NCBI GenBank assembly: GCA_921293015.1 | Contig: OV121086.1 | Coordinates: 39,945,402-40,009,401 of the forward strand | Source: Phorcus lineatus | Lineage: Eukaryota > Mollusca > Gastropoda > Trochida > Trochidae | Reading direction: 5' to 3' | DNA length: 64,000 bases | In this document: piece after piece, positions 22,986 to 36,144 of the stretch | Layout: every line of letters starts with the position of its first letter | How positions within the stretch are numbered: the stretch's first letter is position 1 | Program-made: the position numbers and the translations under genes | Notes under the pieces: model-generated | The model's input: the letters and a program-made list of their open reading frames with translations, nothing else | What the model was told of the DNA's origin: nothing | The model's database searches: none

Positions 22986-25075
22986 GTGATGGCATTGGAC
23001 AGTCGATGAGGGTGTGATGGCAGTGGACAACCGATGAGGCTGCGATGGCAGTGGACAGTCAATGAGGGTGCGATGACAGTGGACAACCGTTGAGGGTGTG
23101 ATGACAGTGGAGAACCAATGAGGGTGCGATGGCAGTAGACAACCAATGAGGGTGCGATGGCATTAGACAACCTATGAGGGTATGATGACAGTGGACAGCG
23201 GATGAGGTTGCAATGGCAGTAGACATCTGATGAGGGTGCGATGGCAGTGGACAACCGATGAGGTTGCGATGGCAGTGGACAACCGATGAGAGAATGTTGA
23301 CACTGGACAACTGATGAGGTTGCGTAGCAGTGGACAACCGATGAGGATGTGATGACATTGGGCAACCGATGAGGTTGCGATGGCAGTGGACAACCGATGA
23401 GGGTGCGATGTCAGTGGACAGTCGATGAGGGTGCGATAACAGTGGACAGCCGATGAGGGTGCGATGACAGTCGACAACCAATGAGGGTGCGATGGCAGTA
23501 GACAACCGATATGGGAATGATGACAGTGGACAGCGGATGAGGTTGCCATGGCAGTAGACAACTGATTAGGGTGCGATGGCAGTAGACAACCGATGAGGGT
23601 ATGATGACAGTGGACAGTCAATGAGAGTATGATAGCAGTGGACAGCCGATGAGGTTGCAATGGCAGTGGACAGCCGATGAGGTTTCGATGGCAGTGGACA
23701 ACCGATGAGGATGTGATGACAGTGGACAGCCGATGAGGGTGCGATGGCAGTGGACAGCCGATGAGGGTGCGATGGCAGTAGACAGCAGATGAGAGTGCGA
23801 TGGCAGTGGACAGTCAATGAGAGTCAATGGCAGTAGACAACCGATGAGGGTGCCATGGTAGTGGACAACAGATGAGGGTGTGATGGCAATGGACAGTCAA
23901 TGAGAGTGTGATGGCAGTGGACAGTCAATGAAAGTATGATGGCAGTAGACAACCGATGAGGGTATGATGGCAGTGGACAACAGATGAGGGTATGATGGCA
24001 GTGGACAGTCAATGAGAGTATGATGGCAGTAGACAACCGATGAGGTTGCAATGGCAGTGGACAACAGATGAGGGTGTGATGGCAGTGGACAGTCAATGAG
24101 AGTGCAATAGCAGTAGATAGTCAATTAGTGATGGCAGTAGACAACCGATGAGGGTGTGATGGCAGTAGACAGCCGATGAGGGTGTGATGGCATTGGACAG
24201 CCGATGAGGGTGTGATGGCAGTGGACAACCGATGAGGATGTGATGACAGTGGACAGCCGATGAGGGTGCGATGGCAGTGGACAGCCGATGAGGGTGCGAT
24301 GGCAGTAGACAGCAGATGAGAGTGCGATGGCAGTGGACAGTCAATGAGAGTCAATGGCAGTAGACAACCGATGAGGGTGCCATGGTAGTGGACAACAGAT
24401 GAGGGTGTGATGGCAATGGACAGTCAATGAGAGTATGATGGCAGTAGACAACCGTTGAGGGTATGATGGCAGTGGACAACAGATGAGGGTGTGATGGCAG
24501 TGGACAGTCAATGAGAGTATGATGGCAGTAGACAACCGATGAGGGTATGATGGCAGTGGACAACAGATGAGGGTATGATGGCAGTGGACAGTCAATGAGA
24601 GTATGATGGCAGTAGACAACCGATGAGGTTGCAATGGCAGTGGACAACAGATGAGGGTGTGATGGCAGTGGACAGTAAATGAGAGTGCAATGGCAGTAGA
24701 TAGTCAATTAGTGATGGCAGTAGACAACTGATGAGGGTGTGATGGCAGTAGACAGCCGATGAGGGTGTGATGGCATTGGACAGCCGATGAGGGTGTGATG
24801 GCAGTGGACAACCGATGAGGTAGCGATGGCAGTGGACAACCGATGAGGTAGCGATGGCAGTGGACAACCGATGAGTTTGCTATGGCAGTGGACAACCGAT
24901 GAGTTTGCTATGGCAATTGACAACCGATGAGAGTGCAATGGCCGTGGACAGTCAATCAGTGACGGCGGTGGACAACCAATGAGGTAGCGATGGCAGTGGA
25001 CAACCAATGAGGGTGCGTTAGCAGTGGAAAGCCAATAAGGGTGTGATTGCAGTAGACAGTCAATGAGGGTGAAAT
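22930..25075. repeat. 28 bp minisatellite, about 76 copies
   Basis: The unit is approximately GATGAGGGTGYGATGGCAGT followed by GGACARYC, repeated with point variants (GGTTGCGATGG, GATGACAGTGG, GACAACAGATG). As 28 is not a multiple of three, every frame cycles through all three phases. The minus strand lacks stops in the consensus, which yields several overlapping 60-160 codon frames rich in His, Ser and Cys (period 28 residues). These are composition artefacts, not genes. Confidence 0.95.
23818..24720. repeat. Internal segmental duplication inside the 28 bp minisatellite
   Basis: A rare-variant string beginning GAGAGTCAATGGCAGTAGAC with GGTGCCATGGTAGTGG occurs at ~23821 and ~24349, and a short unit GTCAATTAGTGATGGCAG at ~24120 and ~24706. 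The offset grows from 528 to about 585 bp, so the second copy also gained about two units. Confidence 0.7.
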
Positions 25076-25629
25076 CTAAAATGTTCAGATCTATTTCTTT
25101 GTGCGGATTCAATGTTTTCAATGTCATATTCTCAATAATATACTGACAAGACAAATCTATGTTTCAACTCATCAAAAAATTTCAAAATTTCCCATTTCCT
25201 TTACCTTTTGGATTTAAAATAAAACCCATTCCCCCTGAGAGTTTCATATTCTATTTTAAAATTTCCAAATTCTCTTTTAGTTGGGCTTTGAACTTATCTT
25301 GACAAAACTATTTAGAATATCAAATTTCTCTTTCGGAATTTTGGTTTAATATATCAAATTTCTCCAATTTCATATTCTATGATGAATTTTGTAATTCAGT
25401 AAAAACTGATCAATATTTCATTTAACAATATTCCATCTGGACTCAAATGTATTGAAATCTATTTCAAACTCAATAATTCAAAAACATCTTCATAATCTTT
25501 TTAAATACTATTTTTCAAAAATGAATTAAATTCACTTTTGGCTTGAAATTGAAATAACATCATTTTCTAAATTGTTTGGCACATCTCGACAATCATTTAG
25601 CAGGAATTCATTCGGTTTATTGTCTTAAT

Positions 25630-28600
25630 CTAAAATGTTCAGATCTATTTCTTTGTGCGGATTTAATTTTTTCAATGTCATATTCTCAATGATAAACTGA
25701 CAAGACACATCTATGTTTAAACTCATCAAAAAAATTCAAAATTTCCCATTTCCTGTACCTTTTGGATTTAAAATAAAACCCATTCCCCCCTGAGAGTTAC
25801 ATATTCTATTTTAAAATTTCCAAATTCTCTTTTAGTTGGGCTTTGAACTTATCTTGACAAAACTATTTAGAATATCAAATTTCTCTTTCGGAATTTTGGT
25901 TTAATATATCAAATTTCTCCAATTTCATATTCTATGATGAATTTTGTAATTTTCTTTTGGTTCGGCTTCAAACTTATCTTGACTGAACTTGACACATTAT
26001 AGAGATGGTGTCGAAGTTTAGAAAACTAAGACAATTCTGAAGCCGAACCAAAACCGATCTATTATATTTCATTAAACAATAGTCCATCTGGACTCAAATG
26101 TATTGAAATCTATTTCAAACTCAATAATTCAAAAACATCATTATAATCTTTTTAAATACTATTTATCAAAAATGTATTAAATTCACTTTTGGCTTGAAAT
26201 TGAAATATAATCATTTTCTAAATTGTTTGGCACATCTCGACAATCATTTAGCAGGAATCCATTCGGTTTATTGTCTTAATCTAAAATGTTCAGATCTATT
26301 TCTTTGTGCGGATTCAATGTTTTCAATGTCATATTCTCAATAATATACTGACAAGACAAATCTATGTTTAAACTCATCAAAAAAATTCAAAATTTCCCAT
26401 TTCCTTTACCTTTTGGATTTAAAATAAAACCCATTCCCCCTGAGAGTTTCATATTCTATTTTAAAATTTCCAAATTCTCTTTTAGTTGGGCTTTGAACTT
26501 ATCTTGACAAAACTATTTAGAATATCAAATTTCTCTTTCGGAATTTTGGTTTAATATATCAAATTTCTCCAATTTCATATTCTATGATGAATTTTGTAAT
26601 TTTCTTTTGGTTCGGCTTCAAACTTATCTTGACTGAACTTGACACATTATAGAGATGGTGTCGAAGTTTAGAAAACTAAGACAATTCTGAAGCCGAACCA
26701 AAACTGATCTATTATATTTCATTAAACAATAGTCCATCTGGACTCAAATGTATTGAAATCTATTTCAAACTCAATAATTCAAAAACATCATTATATTCTT
26801 TTTAAATACTATTTATCAAAAATGTATTAAATTCACTTTTGGCTTGAAATTGAAATAACATCATTTTCTAAATTGTTTGGCACATCTCGACAATCATTTA
26901 GCAGGAATTCATTCGGTTTATTGTCTTAATCTAAAATGTTCAGATCTATTTCTTTGTGTGGATTCAATGTTTTCAATGTCATATTCTCAATAATATACTG
27001 ACAAGACAAATCTATGTTTCAACTCATAAAATGTTTTTAAAATTTCCCATTTCCTTTACCTTTTAGATTTAAAATAAAACCCATTCCCCCTGACAGTTTC
27101 ATATTCTATTTTAAAATTTCCAAATTCTCTTTTAGTTGGGCTTTGAACTTATCTTGACAAAACTATTTAGAATATCAAATTTCTCTTTCGGAATTTTGGT
27201 TTAATATATCAAATTTCTCCAATTTCATATTCTATGATGAATTTTGTAATTTTCTTTTGGTTCGGCTTCCAACTTATCTTGACTCAACTTGACACATTAT
27301 AGAGATGGTGTCGAAGTTTAGAAAACTAAGACAATTCTGAAGCCGAACCAAAACTGATCAATATTTCATTTAACAATATTCCATCTGGACTCAAATGTAT
27401 TGAAATCTATTTCAAACTCAATAATTCAAAAACATCTTCATAATCTATTTAAATACTATTTTTCAAAAATGAATTAAATTCACTTTTGGCTTGAAATTGA
27501 AATAACATCATTTTCTAAATTGTTTGGCACATCTCGACAATCATCTAGCAGGAATTAATTCGGTTTATTGTCTTAATCTAAAATGTTCAGATCTATTTCT
27601 TTGTGCGGATTCAATGTTTTCAATGTCATATTCTCAATGATAAACTGACAAGACACATCTATGTTTAAACTCATCAAAAAAATTCAAAATTTCCCATTTC
27701 CTTTACCTTTTGGATTTAAAATAAAACCCATTCCCCCTGAGAGTTTCATATTCTATTTTAAAATTTCCAAATTCTCTTTTAGTTGGGCTTTGAACTTATC
27801 TTGACAAAACTATTTAGAATATCAAATTTCTCTTTCGGAATTTTGGTTTAATATATCAAATTTCTCCAATTTCATATTCTATGATGAATTTTGTAATTTT
27901 CTTTTGGTTCGGCTTCCAACTTATCTTGACTAAACTTGACACATTATAGAGATGCTGTCGAAGTTTAGAAAACTAAGACAATTCTGAAGCCGAACCAAAA
28001 CTGATCAATATTTCATTTAACAATATTCCATCTGGACTCAAATGTATTAAAATCTATTTCAAACTCAATAATTCAAAAACATCTTCATAATCTTTTTAAA
28101 TACTATTTATCAAAAATGAATTAAATTCACTTTTGGCTTGAAATTGAAATATCATCATTTTCTAAATTGTTTGGCACATCTCGACAATCATTTAGCAGGA
28201 ATTCATTCGGTTTATTGTCTTAATCTAAAATGTTCAGATCTATTTCTTTGTGCGGATTCAATGTTTTCAATGTCATATTCTCAATAATATACTGACAAGA
28301 CAAATCTATGTTTCAACTCATAAAATTTTTTAAAAATTTCCCATTTCCTTTACCTTTTAGATTTAAAATAAAACCCATTCCCCCTGACAGTTTCATATTC
28401 TATTTTAAAATTTCCAAATTCTCTTTTAGTTGGGCTTTGAACTTATCTTGACAAAACTATTTAGAATATCAAATTTCTCTTTCGGAATTTTGGTTTAATA
28501 TATCAAATTTCTCCAATTTCATATTCTATGATGAATTTTGTAATTTTCTTTTGGTTCGCCTTCCAACTTATCTTGACTAAACTTGACACATTATAGAGAT

Positions 28601-30813
28601 GCTGTCGAAGTTTAGAAAACTAAGACAATTCTGAAGCCGAACCAAAACTGATCAATATTTCATTTAACAATATTCCATCTGGACTCAAATGTATTGAAAT
28701 CTATTTCAAACTCAATAATTCAAAAACATCATTATATTCTTTTTAAATACTATTTATCAAAAATGTATTAAATTCACTTTTGGCTTGAAATTGAAATAAC
28801 ATCATTTTCTAAATTGTTTGGCACATCTCGACAATCATCTAGCAGGAATTCATTCGGTTTATTGTCTTAATCTAAAATGTTCAGATCTATTTCTTTGTGC
28901 GGATTTAATTTTTTCAATGTCATATTCTCAATGATAAACTGACAAGACACATCTATGTTTAAACTCATCAAAAAAATTCAAAATTTCCCATTTCCTGTAC
29001 CTTTTGGATTTAAAATAAAACCCATTCCCCCCTGAGAGTTACATATTCTATTTTAAAATTTCCAAATTCTCTTTTAGTTGGGCTTTGAACTTATCTTGAC
29101 AAAACTATTTAGAATATCAAATTTCTCTTTCGTAATTTTGGTTTAATATATCAAATTTCTCCAATTTCATATTCTATGATGAATTTTGTAATTTTCTTTT
29201 GGTTCGGCTTCCAACTTATCTTGACTAAACTTGACACATTATAGAGATGCTGTCGAAGTTTAGAAAACTAAGACAATTCTGAAGCCGAACCAAAACTGAT
29301 CAATATTTCATTTAACAATATTCCATCTGGACTCAAATGTATTGAAATCTATTTCAAACTCAATAATTCAAAAACATCTTCATAATCTATTTAAATACTA
29401 TTTTTCAAAAATGAATTAAATTCACTTTTGGCTTGAAATTGAAATAACATCATTTTCTAAATTGTTTGGCACATCTCGACAATCATCTAGCAGGAATTCA
29501 TTCGGTTTATTGTCTTAATCTAAAATGTTCAGATCTATTTCTTTGTGCGGATTCAATGTTTTCAATGTCATATTCTCAATGATAAACTGACAAGACACAT
29601 CTATGTTTAAACTCATCAAAAAAATTCAAAATTTCCCATTTCCTTTACCTTTTGGATTTAAAATAAAACCCATTCCCCCTGAGAGTTACATATTCTATTT
29701 TAAAATTTCCAAATTCTCTTTTAGTTGGGCTTTGAACTTATCTTGACAAAACTATTTAGAATATCAAATTTCTCTTTCGGAATTTTGGTTTAATATATCA
29801 AATTTCTCCAATTTCATATTCTATGATGAATTTTGTAATTTTCTTTTGGTTCGGCTTCCAACTTATCTTGACTCAACTTGACACATTATAGAGATGGTGT
29901 CGAAGTTTAGAAAACTAAGACAATTCTGAAGCCGAACCAAAACTGATCAATATTTCATTTAACAATATTCCATCTGGACTCAAATGTATTGAAATCTATT
30001 TCAAACTCATTAATTCAAAAACATCTTCATAATCTATTTAAATACTATTTTTCAAAAATGAATTAAATTCACTTTTGGCTTGAAATTGAAATAACATCAT
30101 TTTCTAAATTGTTTGGCACATCTCGACAATCATCTAGCAGGAATTAATTCGGTTTATTGTCTTAATCTAAAATGTTCAGATCTATTTCTTTGTGCGGATT
30201 CAATGTTTTCAATGTCATATTCTCAATGATAAACTGACAAGACACATCTATGTTTAAACTCATCAAAAAAATTCAAAATTTCCCATTTCCTTTACCTTTT
30301 GGATTTAAAATAAAACCCATTCCCCCTGAGAGTTTCATATTCTATTTTAAAATTTCCAAATTCTCTTTTAGTTGGGCTTTGAACTTATCTTGACAAAACT
30401 ATTTAGAATATCAAATTTCTCTTTCGGAATTTTGGTTTAATATATCAAATTTCTCCAATTTCATATTCTATGATGAATTTTGTAATTTTCTTTTGGTTCG
30501 GCTTCCAACTTATCTTGACTAAACTTGACACATTATAGAGATGCTGTCGAAGTTTAGAAAACTAAGACAATTCTGAAGCCGAAACAAAACTGATCAATAT
30601 TTCATTTAACAATATTCCATCTGGACTCAAATGTATTGAAATCTATTTCAAACTCAATAATTCAAAAACATCTTCATAATCTTTTTAAATACTATTTTTC
30701 AAAAATGAATTAAATTCACTTTTGGCTTGAAATTGAAATAACATCATTTTCTAAATTGTTTGGCACATCTCGACAATCATTTAGCAGGAATTCATTCGGT
30801 TTATTGTCTTAAT
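25630..30813. repeat. Satellite 2 higher-order repeat, copy 1 (8 monomers)
   Basis: Monomer lengths run 651, 650, 647, 647, 647, 648, 647, 647 and the sequence then restarts. Diagnostic variants by position: 1 and 6 have CATTCCCCCCTGAGAG and GGATTTAATTTTTTC; 3 and 5 have CTCATAAAA with TTTTAGATTT; 1 ends in GGAATCCATTCGG. All recur 5,184 bp later. Confidence 0.9.
25955..26053. repeat. MITE-like inverted repeat inside the satellite 2 monomer (example)
   Basis: Perfect 15 bp arms TTTTGGTTCGGCTTC and GAAGCCGAACCAAAA bound a ~99 bp segment. An equivalent segment is in every full unit, some with substitutions in the left arm (for example near 28550 and 33740). The first unit (25076-25629) lacks the segment, reading GTAATTCAGTAAAAACTG at ~25391. 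This may be an inserted palindromic element that spread with the monomer. Confidence 0.8.
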
Positions 30814-33800
30814 CTAAAATGTTCAGATCTATTTCTTTGTGCGGATTTAATTTTTTCAATGTCATATTCTCAATGATAAACTGACAAGACACATCTATGT
30901 TTAAACTCATCAAAAAAATTCAAAATTTCCCATTTCCTGTACCTTTTGGATTTAAAATAAAACCCATTCCCCCCTGAGAGTTACATATTCTATTTTAAAA
31001 TTTCCAAATTCTCTTTTAGTTGGGCTTTGAACTTATCTTGACAAAACTATTTAGAATATCAAATTTCTCTTTCGGAATTTTGGTTTAATATATCAAATTT
31101 CTCCAATTTCATATTCTATGATGAATTTTGTAATTTTCTTTTGGTTCGGCTTCAAACTTATCTTGACTGAACTTGACACATTATAGAGATGGTGTCGAAG
31201 TTTAGAAAACTAAGACAATTCTGAAGCCGAACCAAAACTGATCTATTATATTTCATTAAACAATAGTCCATCTGGACTCAAATGTATTGAAATCTATTTC
31301 AAACTCAATAATTCAAAAACATCATTATAATCTTTTTAAATACTATTTATCAAAAATGTATTAAATTCACTTTTGGCTTGAAATTGAAATATAATCATTT
31401 TCTAAATTGTTTGGCACATCTCGACAATCATTTAGCAGGAATCCATTCGGTTTATTGTCTTAATCTAAAATGTTCAGATCTATTTCTTTGTGCGGATTCA
31501 ATGTTTTCAATGTCATATTCTCAATAATATACTGACAAGACAAATCTATGTTTAAACTCATCAAAAAAATTCAAAATTTCCCATTTCCTTTACCTTTTGG
31601 ATTTAAAATAAAACCCATTCCCCCTGAGAGTTACATATTCTATTTTAAAATTTCCAAATTCTCTTTTAGTTGGGCTTTGAACTTATCTTGACAAAACTAT
31701 TTAGAATATCAAATTTCTCTTTCGGAATTTTGGTTTAATATATCAAATTTCTCCAATTTCATATTCTATGATGAATTTTGTAATTTTCTTTTGGTTCGGC
31801 TTCAAACTTATCTTGACTGAACTTGACACATTATAGAGATGGTGTCGAAGTTTAGAAAACTAAGACAATTCTGAAGCCGAACCAAAACTGATCTATTATA
31901 TTTCATTAAACAATAGTCCATCTGGACTCAAATGTATTGAAATCTATTTCAAACTCAATAATTCAAAAACATCATTATATTCTTTTTAAATACTATTTAT
32001 CAAAAATGTATTAAATTCACTTTTGGCTTGAAATTGAAATAACATCATTTTCTAAATTGTTTGGCACATCTCGACAATCATTTAGCAGGAATTCATTCGG
32101 TTTATTGTCTTAATCTAAAATGTTCAGATCTATTTCTTTGTGCGGATTCAATGTTTTCAATGTCATATTCTCAATAATATACTGACAAGACAAATCTATG
32201 TTTCAACTCATAAATTTTTTTTAAAATTTCCCATTTCCTTTACCTTTTAGATTTAAAATAAAACCCATTCCCCCTGACAGTTTCATATTCTATTTTAAAA
32301 TTTCCAAATTCTCTTTTAGTTGGGCTTTGAACTTATCTTGACAAAACTATTTAGAATATCAAATTTCTCTTTCGGAATTTTGGTTTAATATATCAAATTT
32401 CTCCAATTTCATATTCTATGATGAATTTTGTAATTTTCTTTTGGTTCGGCTTCCAACTTATCTTGACTGAACTTGACACATTATAGAGATGGTGTCGAAG
32501 TTTAGAAAACTAAGACAATTCTGAAGCCGAACCAAAACTGATCAATATTTCATTTAACAATATTCCGTCTGGACTCAAATGTATTGAAATCTATTTCAAA
32601 CTCAATAATTCAAAAACATCTTCATAATCTATTTAAATACTATTTTTCAAAAATGAATTAAATTCACTTTTGGCTTGAAATTGAAATAACATCATTTTCT
32701 AAATTGTTTGGCACATCTCGACAATCATCTAGCAGGAATTCATTCGGTTTATTGTCTTAATCTAAAATGTTCAGATCTATTTCTTTGTGCGGATTCAATG
32801 TTTTCAATGTCATATTCTCAATGATAAACTGACAAGACACATCTATGTTTAAACTCATCAAAAAAATTCAAAATTTCCCATTTCCTTTACCTTTTGGATT
32901 TAAAATAAAACCCATTCCCCCTGAGAGTTTCATATTCTATTTTAAAATTTCCAAATTCTCTTTTAGTTGGGCTTTGAACTTATCTTGACAAAACTATTTA
33001 GAATATCAAATTTCTCTTTCGGAATTTTGGTTTAATGTATCAAATTTCTCCAATTTCATATTCTATGATGAATTTTGTAATTTTCTTTTGGTTCGGCTTC
33101 CAACTTATCTTGACTAAACTTGACACATTATAGAGATGCTGTCGAAGTTTAGAAAACTAAGACAATTCTGAAGCCGAACCAAAACTGATCAATATTTCAT
33201 TTAACAATATTCCATCTGGACTCAAATGTATTAAAATCTATTTCAAACTCAATAATTCAAAAACATCTTCATAATCTTTTTAAATACTATTTTTCAAAAA
33301 TGAATTAAATTCACTTTTGGCTTGAAATTGAAATAACATCATTTTCTAAATTGTTTGGCACATCTCGACAATCATTTAGCAGGAATTCATTCGGTTTATT
33401 GTCTTAATCTAAAATGTTCAGATCTATTTCTTTGTGCGGATTCAATGTTTTCAATGTCATATTCTCAATAATATACTGACAAGACAAATCTATGTTTCAA
33501 CTCATAAAATTTTTTTAAAATTTCCCATTTCCTTTACCTTTTAGATTTAAAATAAAACCCATTCCCCCTGACAGTTTCATATTCTATTTTAAAATTTCCA
33601 AATTCTCTTTTAGTTGGGCTTTGAACTTATCTTGACAAAACTATTTAGAATATCAAATTTCTCTTTCGGAATTTTGGTTTAATATATCAAATTTCTCCAA
33701 TTTCATATTCTATGATGAATTTTGTAATTTTCTTTTGGTTTGCCTTCCAACTTATCTTGACTAAACTTGACACATTATAGAGATGCTGTCGAAGTTTAGA

Positions 33801-34490
33801 AAACTAAGACAATTCTGAAGCCGAACCAAAACTGATCAATATTTCATTTAACAATATTCCATCTGGACTCAAATGTATTGAAATCTATTTCAAACTCAAT
33901 AATTCAAAAACATCATTATATTCTTTTTAAATACTATTTATCAAAAATGTATTAAATTCACTTTTGGCTTGAAATTGAAATAACATCATTTTCTAAATTG
34001 TTTGGCACATCTCGACAATCATCTAGCAGGAATTCATTCGGTTTATTGTCTTAATCTAAAATGTTCAGATCTATTTCTTTGTGCGGATTTAATTTTTTCA
34101 ATGTCATATTCTCAATGATAAACTGACAAGACACATCTATGTTTAAACTCATCAAAAAAATTCAAAATTTCCCATTTCCTGTACCTTTTGGATTTAAAAT
34201 AAAATCCATTCCCCCCTGAGAGTTACATATTCTATTTTAAAATTTCCAAATTCTCTTTTAGTTGGGCTTTGAACTTATCTTGACAAAACTATTTAGAATA
34301 TCAAATTTCTCTTTCGGAATTTTGGTTTAATATATCAAATTTCTCCAATGTCATATTCTATGATGAATTTTGTAATTTTCTTTTGGTTCGGCTTCCAACT
34401 TATCTTGACTCAACTTGACACATTATAGAGATGCTGTCGAAGTTTAGAAAACTAAGACAATTCTGAAGCCGAACCAAATCTGATCATTAT
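30814..34490. repeat. Satellite 2 higher-order repeat, partial copy 2 (monomers 1-6)
   Basis: Lengths 651, 650, 647, 647, 647 and the markers of positions 1, 3, 5 and 6 recur in order. The copy is interrupted in position 6 by the partial duplication at about 34490. Confidence 0.88.
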
Positions 34491-35425
34491 TTCATTTAAC
34501 ATATTCTATCATGAATTTTGTAATTTTCTTTTGGTTCGGCTTCCAACTTATCTTGACTGAACTTGACACATTATAGAGATGGTGTCGAAGTTTAGAAAAC
34601 TAAGACAATTCTGAAGCCGAACCAAAACTAATCAATATTTCATTTAACAATATTCCATCTGGACTCAAATGTATTGAAATCTATTTCAAACTCAATAATT
34701 CAAAAACATCTTCATAATCTATTTAAATACTATTTTTCAAAAATGAATTAAATTCACTTTTGGCTTGAAATTGAAATAACATCATTTTCTAAATTGTTTG
34801 GCACATCTCGACAATCATCTAGCAGGAATTCATTCGGTTTATTGTCTTAATCTAAAATGTTCAGATCTATTTCTTTGTGCGGATTCAATGTTTTCAATGT
34901 CATATTCTCAATGATAAACTGACAAGACACATCTATGTTTCAACTCATCAAAAAAATTCAAAATTTCCCATTTCCTTTACCTTTTGGATTTAAAATAAAA
35001 CCCATTCCCCCTGAGAGTTACATATTCTATTTTAAAATTTCCAAATTCTCTTTTAGTTGGGCTTTGAACTTATCTTGACAAAACTATTTAGAATATCAAA
35101 TTTCTCTTTCGGAATTTTGGTTTAATATATCAAATTTCTCCAATTTCATATTCTATGATGAATTTTGTAATTTTCTTTTGGTTCGGCTTCCAACTTATCT
35201 TGACTGAACTTGACACATTATAGAGATGGTGTCGAAGTTTAGAAAACTAAGACAATTCTGAAGCCGAACCAAAACTGATCAATATTTCATTTAACAATAT
35301 TCCATCTGGACTCAAATGTATTGAAATCTATTTCAAACTCAATAATTCAAAAACATCTTCATAATCTTTTTAAATACTATTTTTCAAAAATGAATTAAAT
35401 TCACTTTTGGCTTGAAATTGAAATA

Positions 35426-36144
35426 ACATCATTTTCTAAATTGTTTGGCACATCTCGACAATCATCTAGCAGGAATTCATATGATTAATTATGTTATTCT
35501 TTAAGTTCCATTCTCTTTTCTTTGTGCGGATTAAATTTTTTCAATGTCATATTTTCAATAATATACTGACAAGACACATTTATGTTTAAACTAATCAAAA
35601 AATTCTAAATTTCCCATTTCTTTTACCTTTTGGATTTAAAATAAAACCCATTCCCCCTGAGAGTTTCATATTCTATTTTAAAATTTCCAAATTCTCTTTT
35701 AGTTGGGCTTTGAACTTATCTTGACAAAACTATTTAGAATATCAAATTTCTCTTTCGGAATTTTGGTTTAATATATCAAATTTCTCCAATTTCATATTCT
35801 ATGATGAATTTTGTAATTTTCTTTTGGTTCGGCTTCCAACTTATCTTGACTAAACTTGACACATTATAGAGATGCTGTCGAAGTTTAGAAAACTAAGACA
35901 ATTCTGAAGCCGAACCAAAACTGATCAATATTTCATTTAACAATATTCCATCTGGACTCAAATGTATTGAAATCTATTTCAAACTCAATAATTCAAAAAC
36001 ATCTTCATAATCTTTTTAAATACTATTTTTCAAAAATGAATTAAATTCACTTTTGGCTTGAAATTGAAATAACATCATTTTCTAAATTGTTTGGCACATC
36101 TCGACAATCATCTAGCAGGAATTCATTCGGTTTATTGTCTTAAT
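35426..36144. repeat. Diverged satellite 2 unit related to the LINE-junction relic
   Basis: After AGCAGGAATTCAT the unit reads ATGATTAATTATG instead of the usual TCGGTTTATTGTC, then differs at many sites up to TTTCTTTGTGCGG. Its first 99 bp align without gaps, inverted, to 48971-49069 with about eight mismatches. Confidence 0.75.

Noticed and set aside
22792..25154. Overlapping His/Ser-rich minus-strand frames as antimicrobial or metal-binding proteins
   Set aside because: They follow from a 28 bp repeat without minus-strand stops; all three frames give the same shifted peptide.
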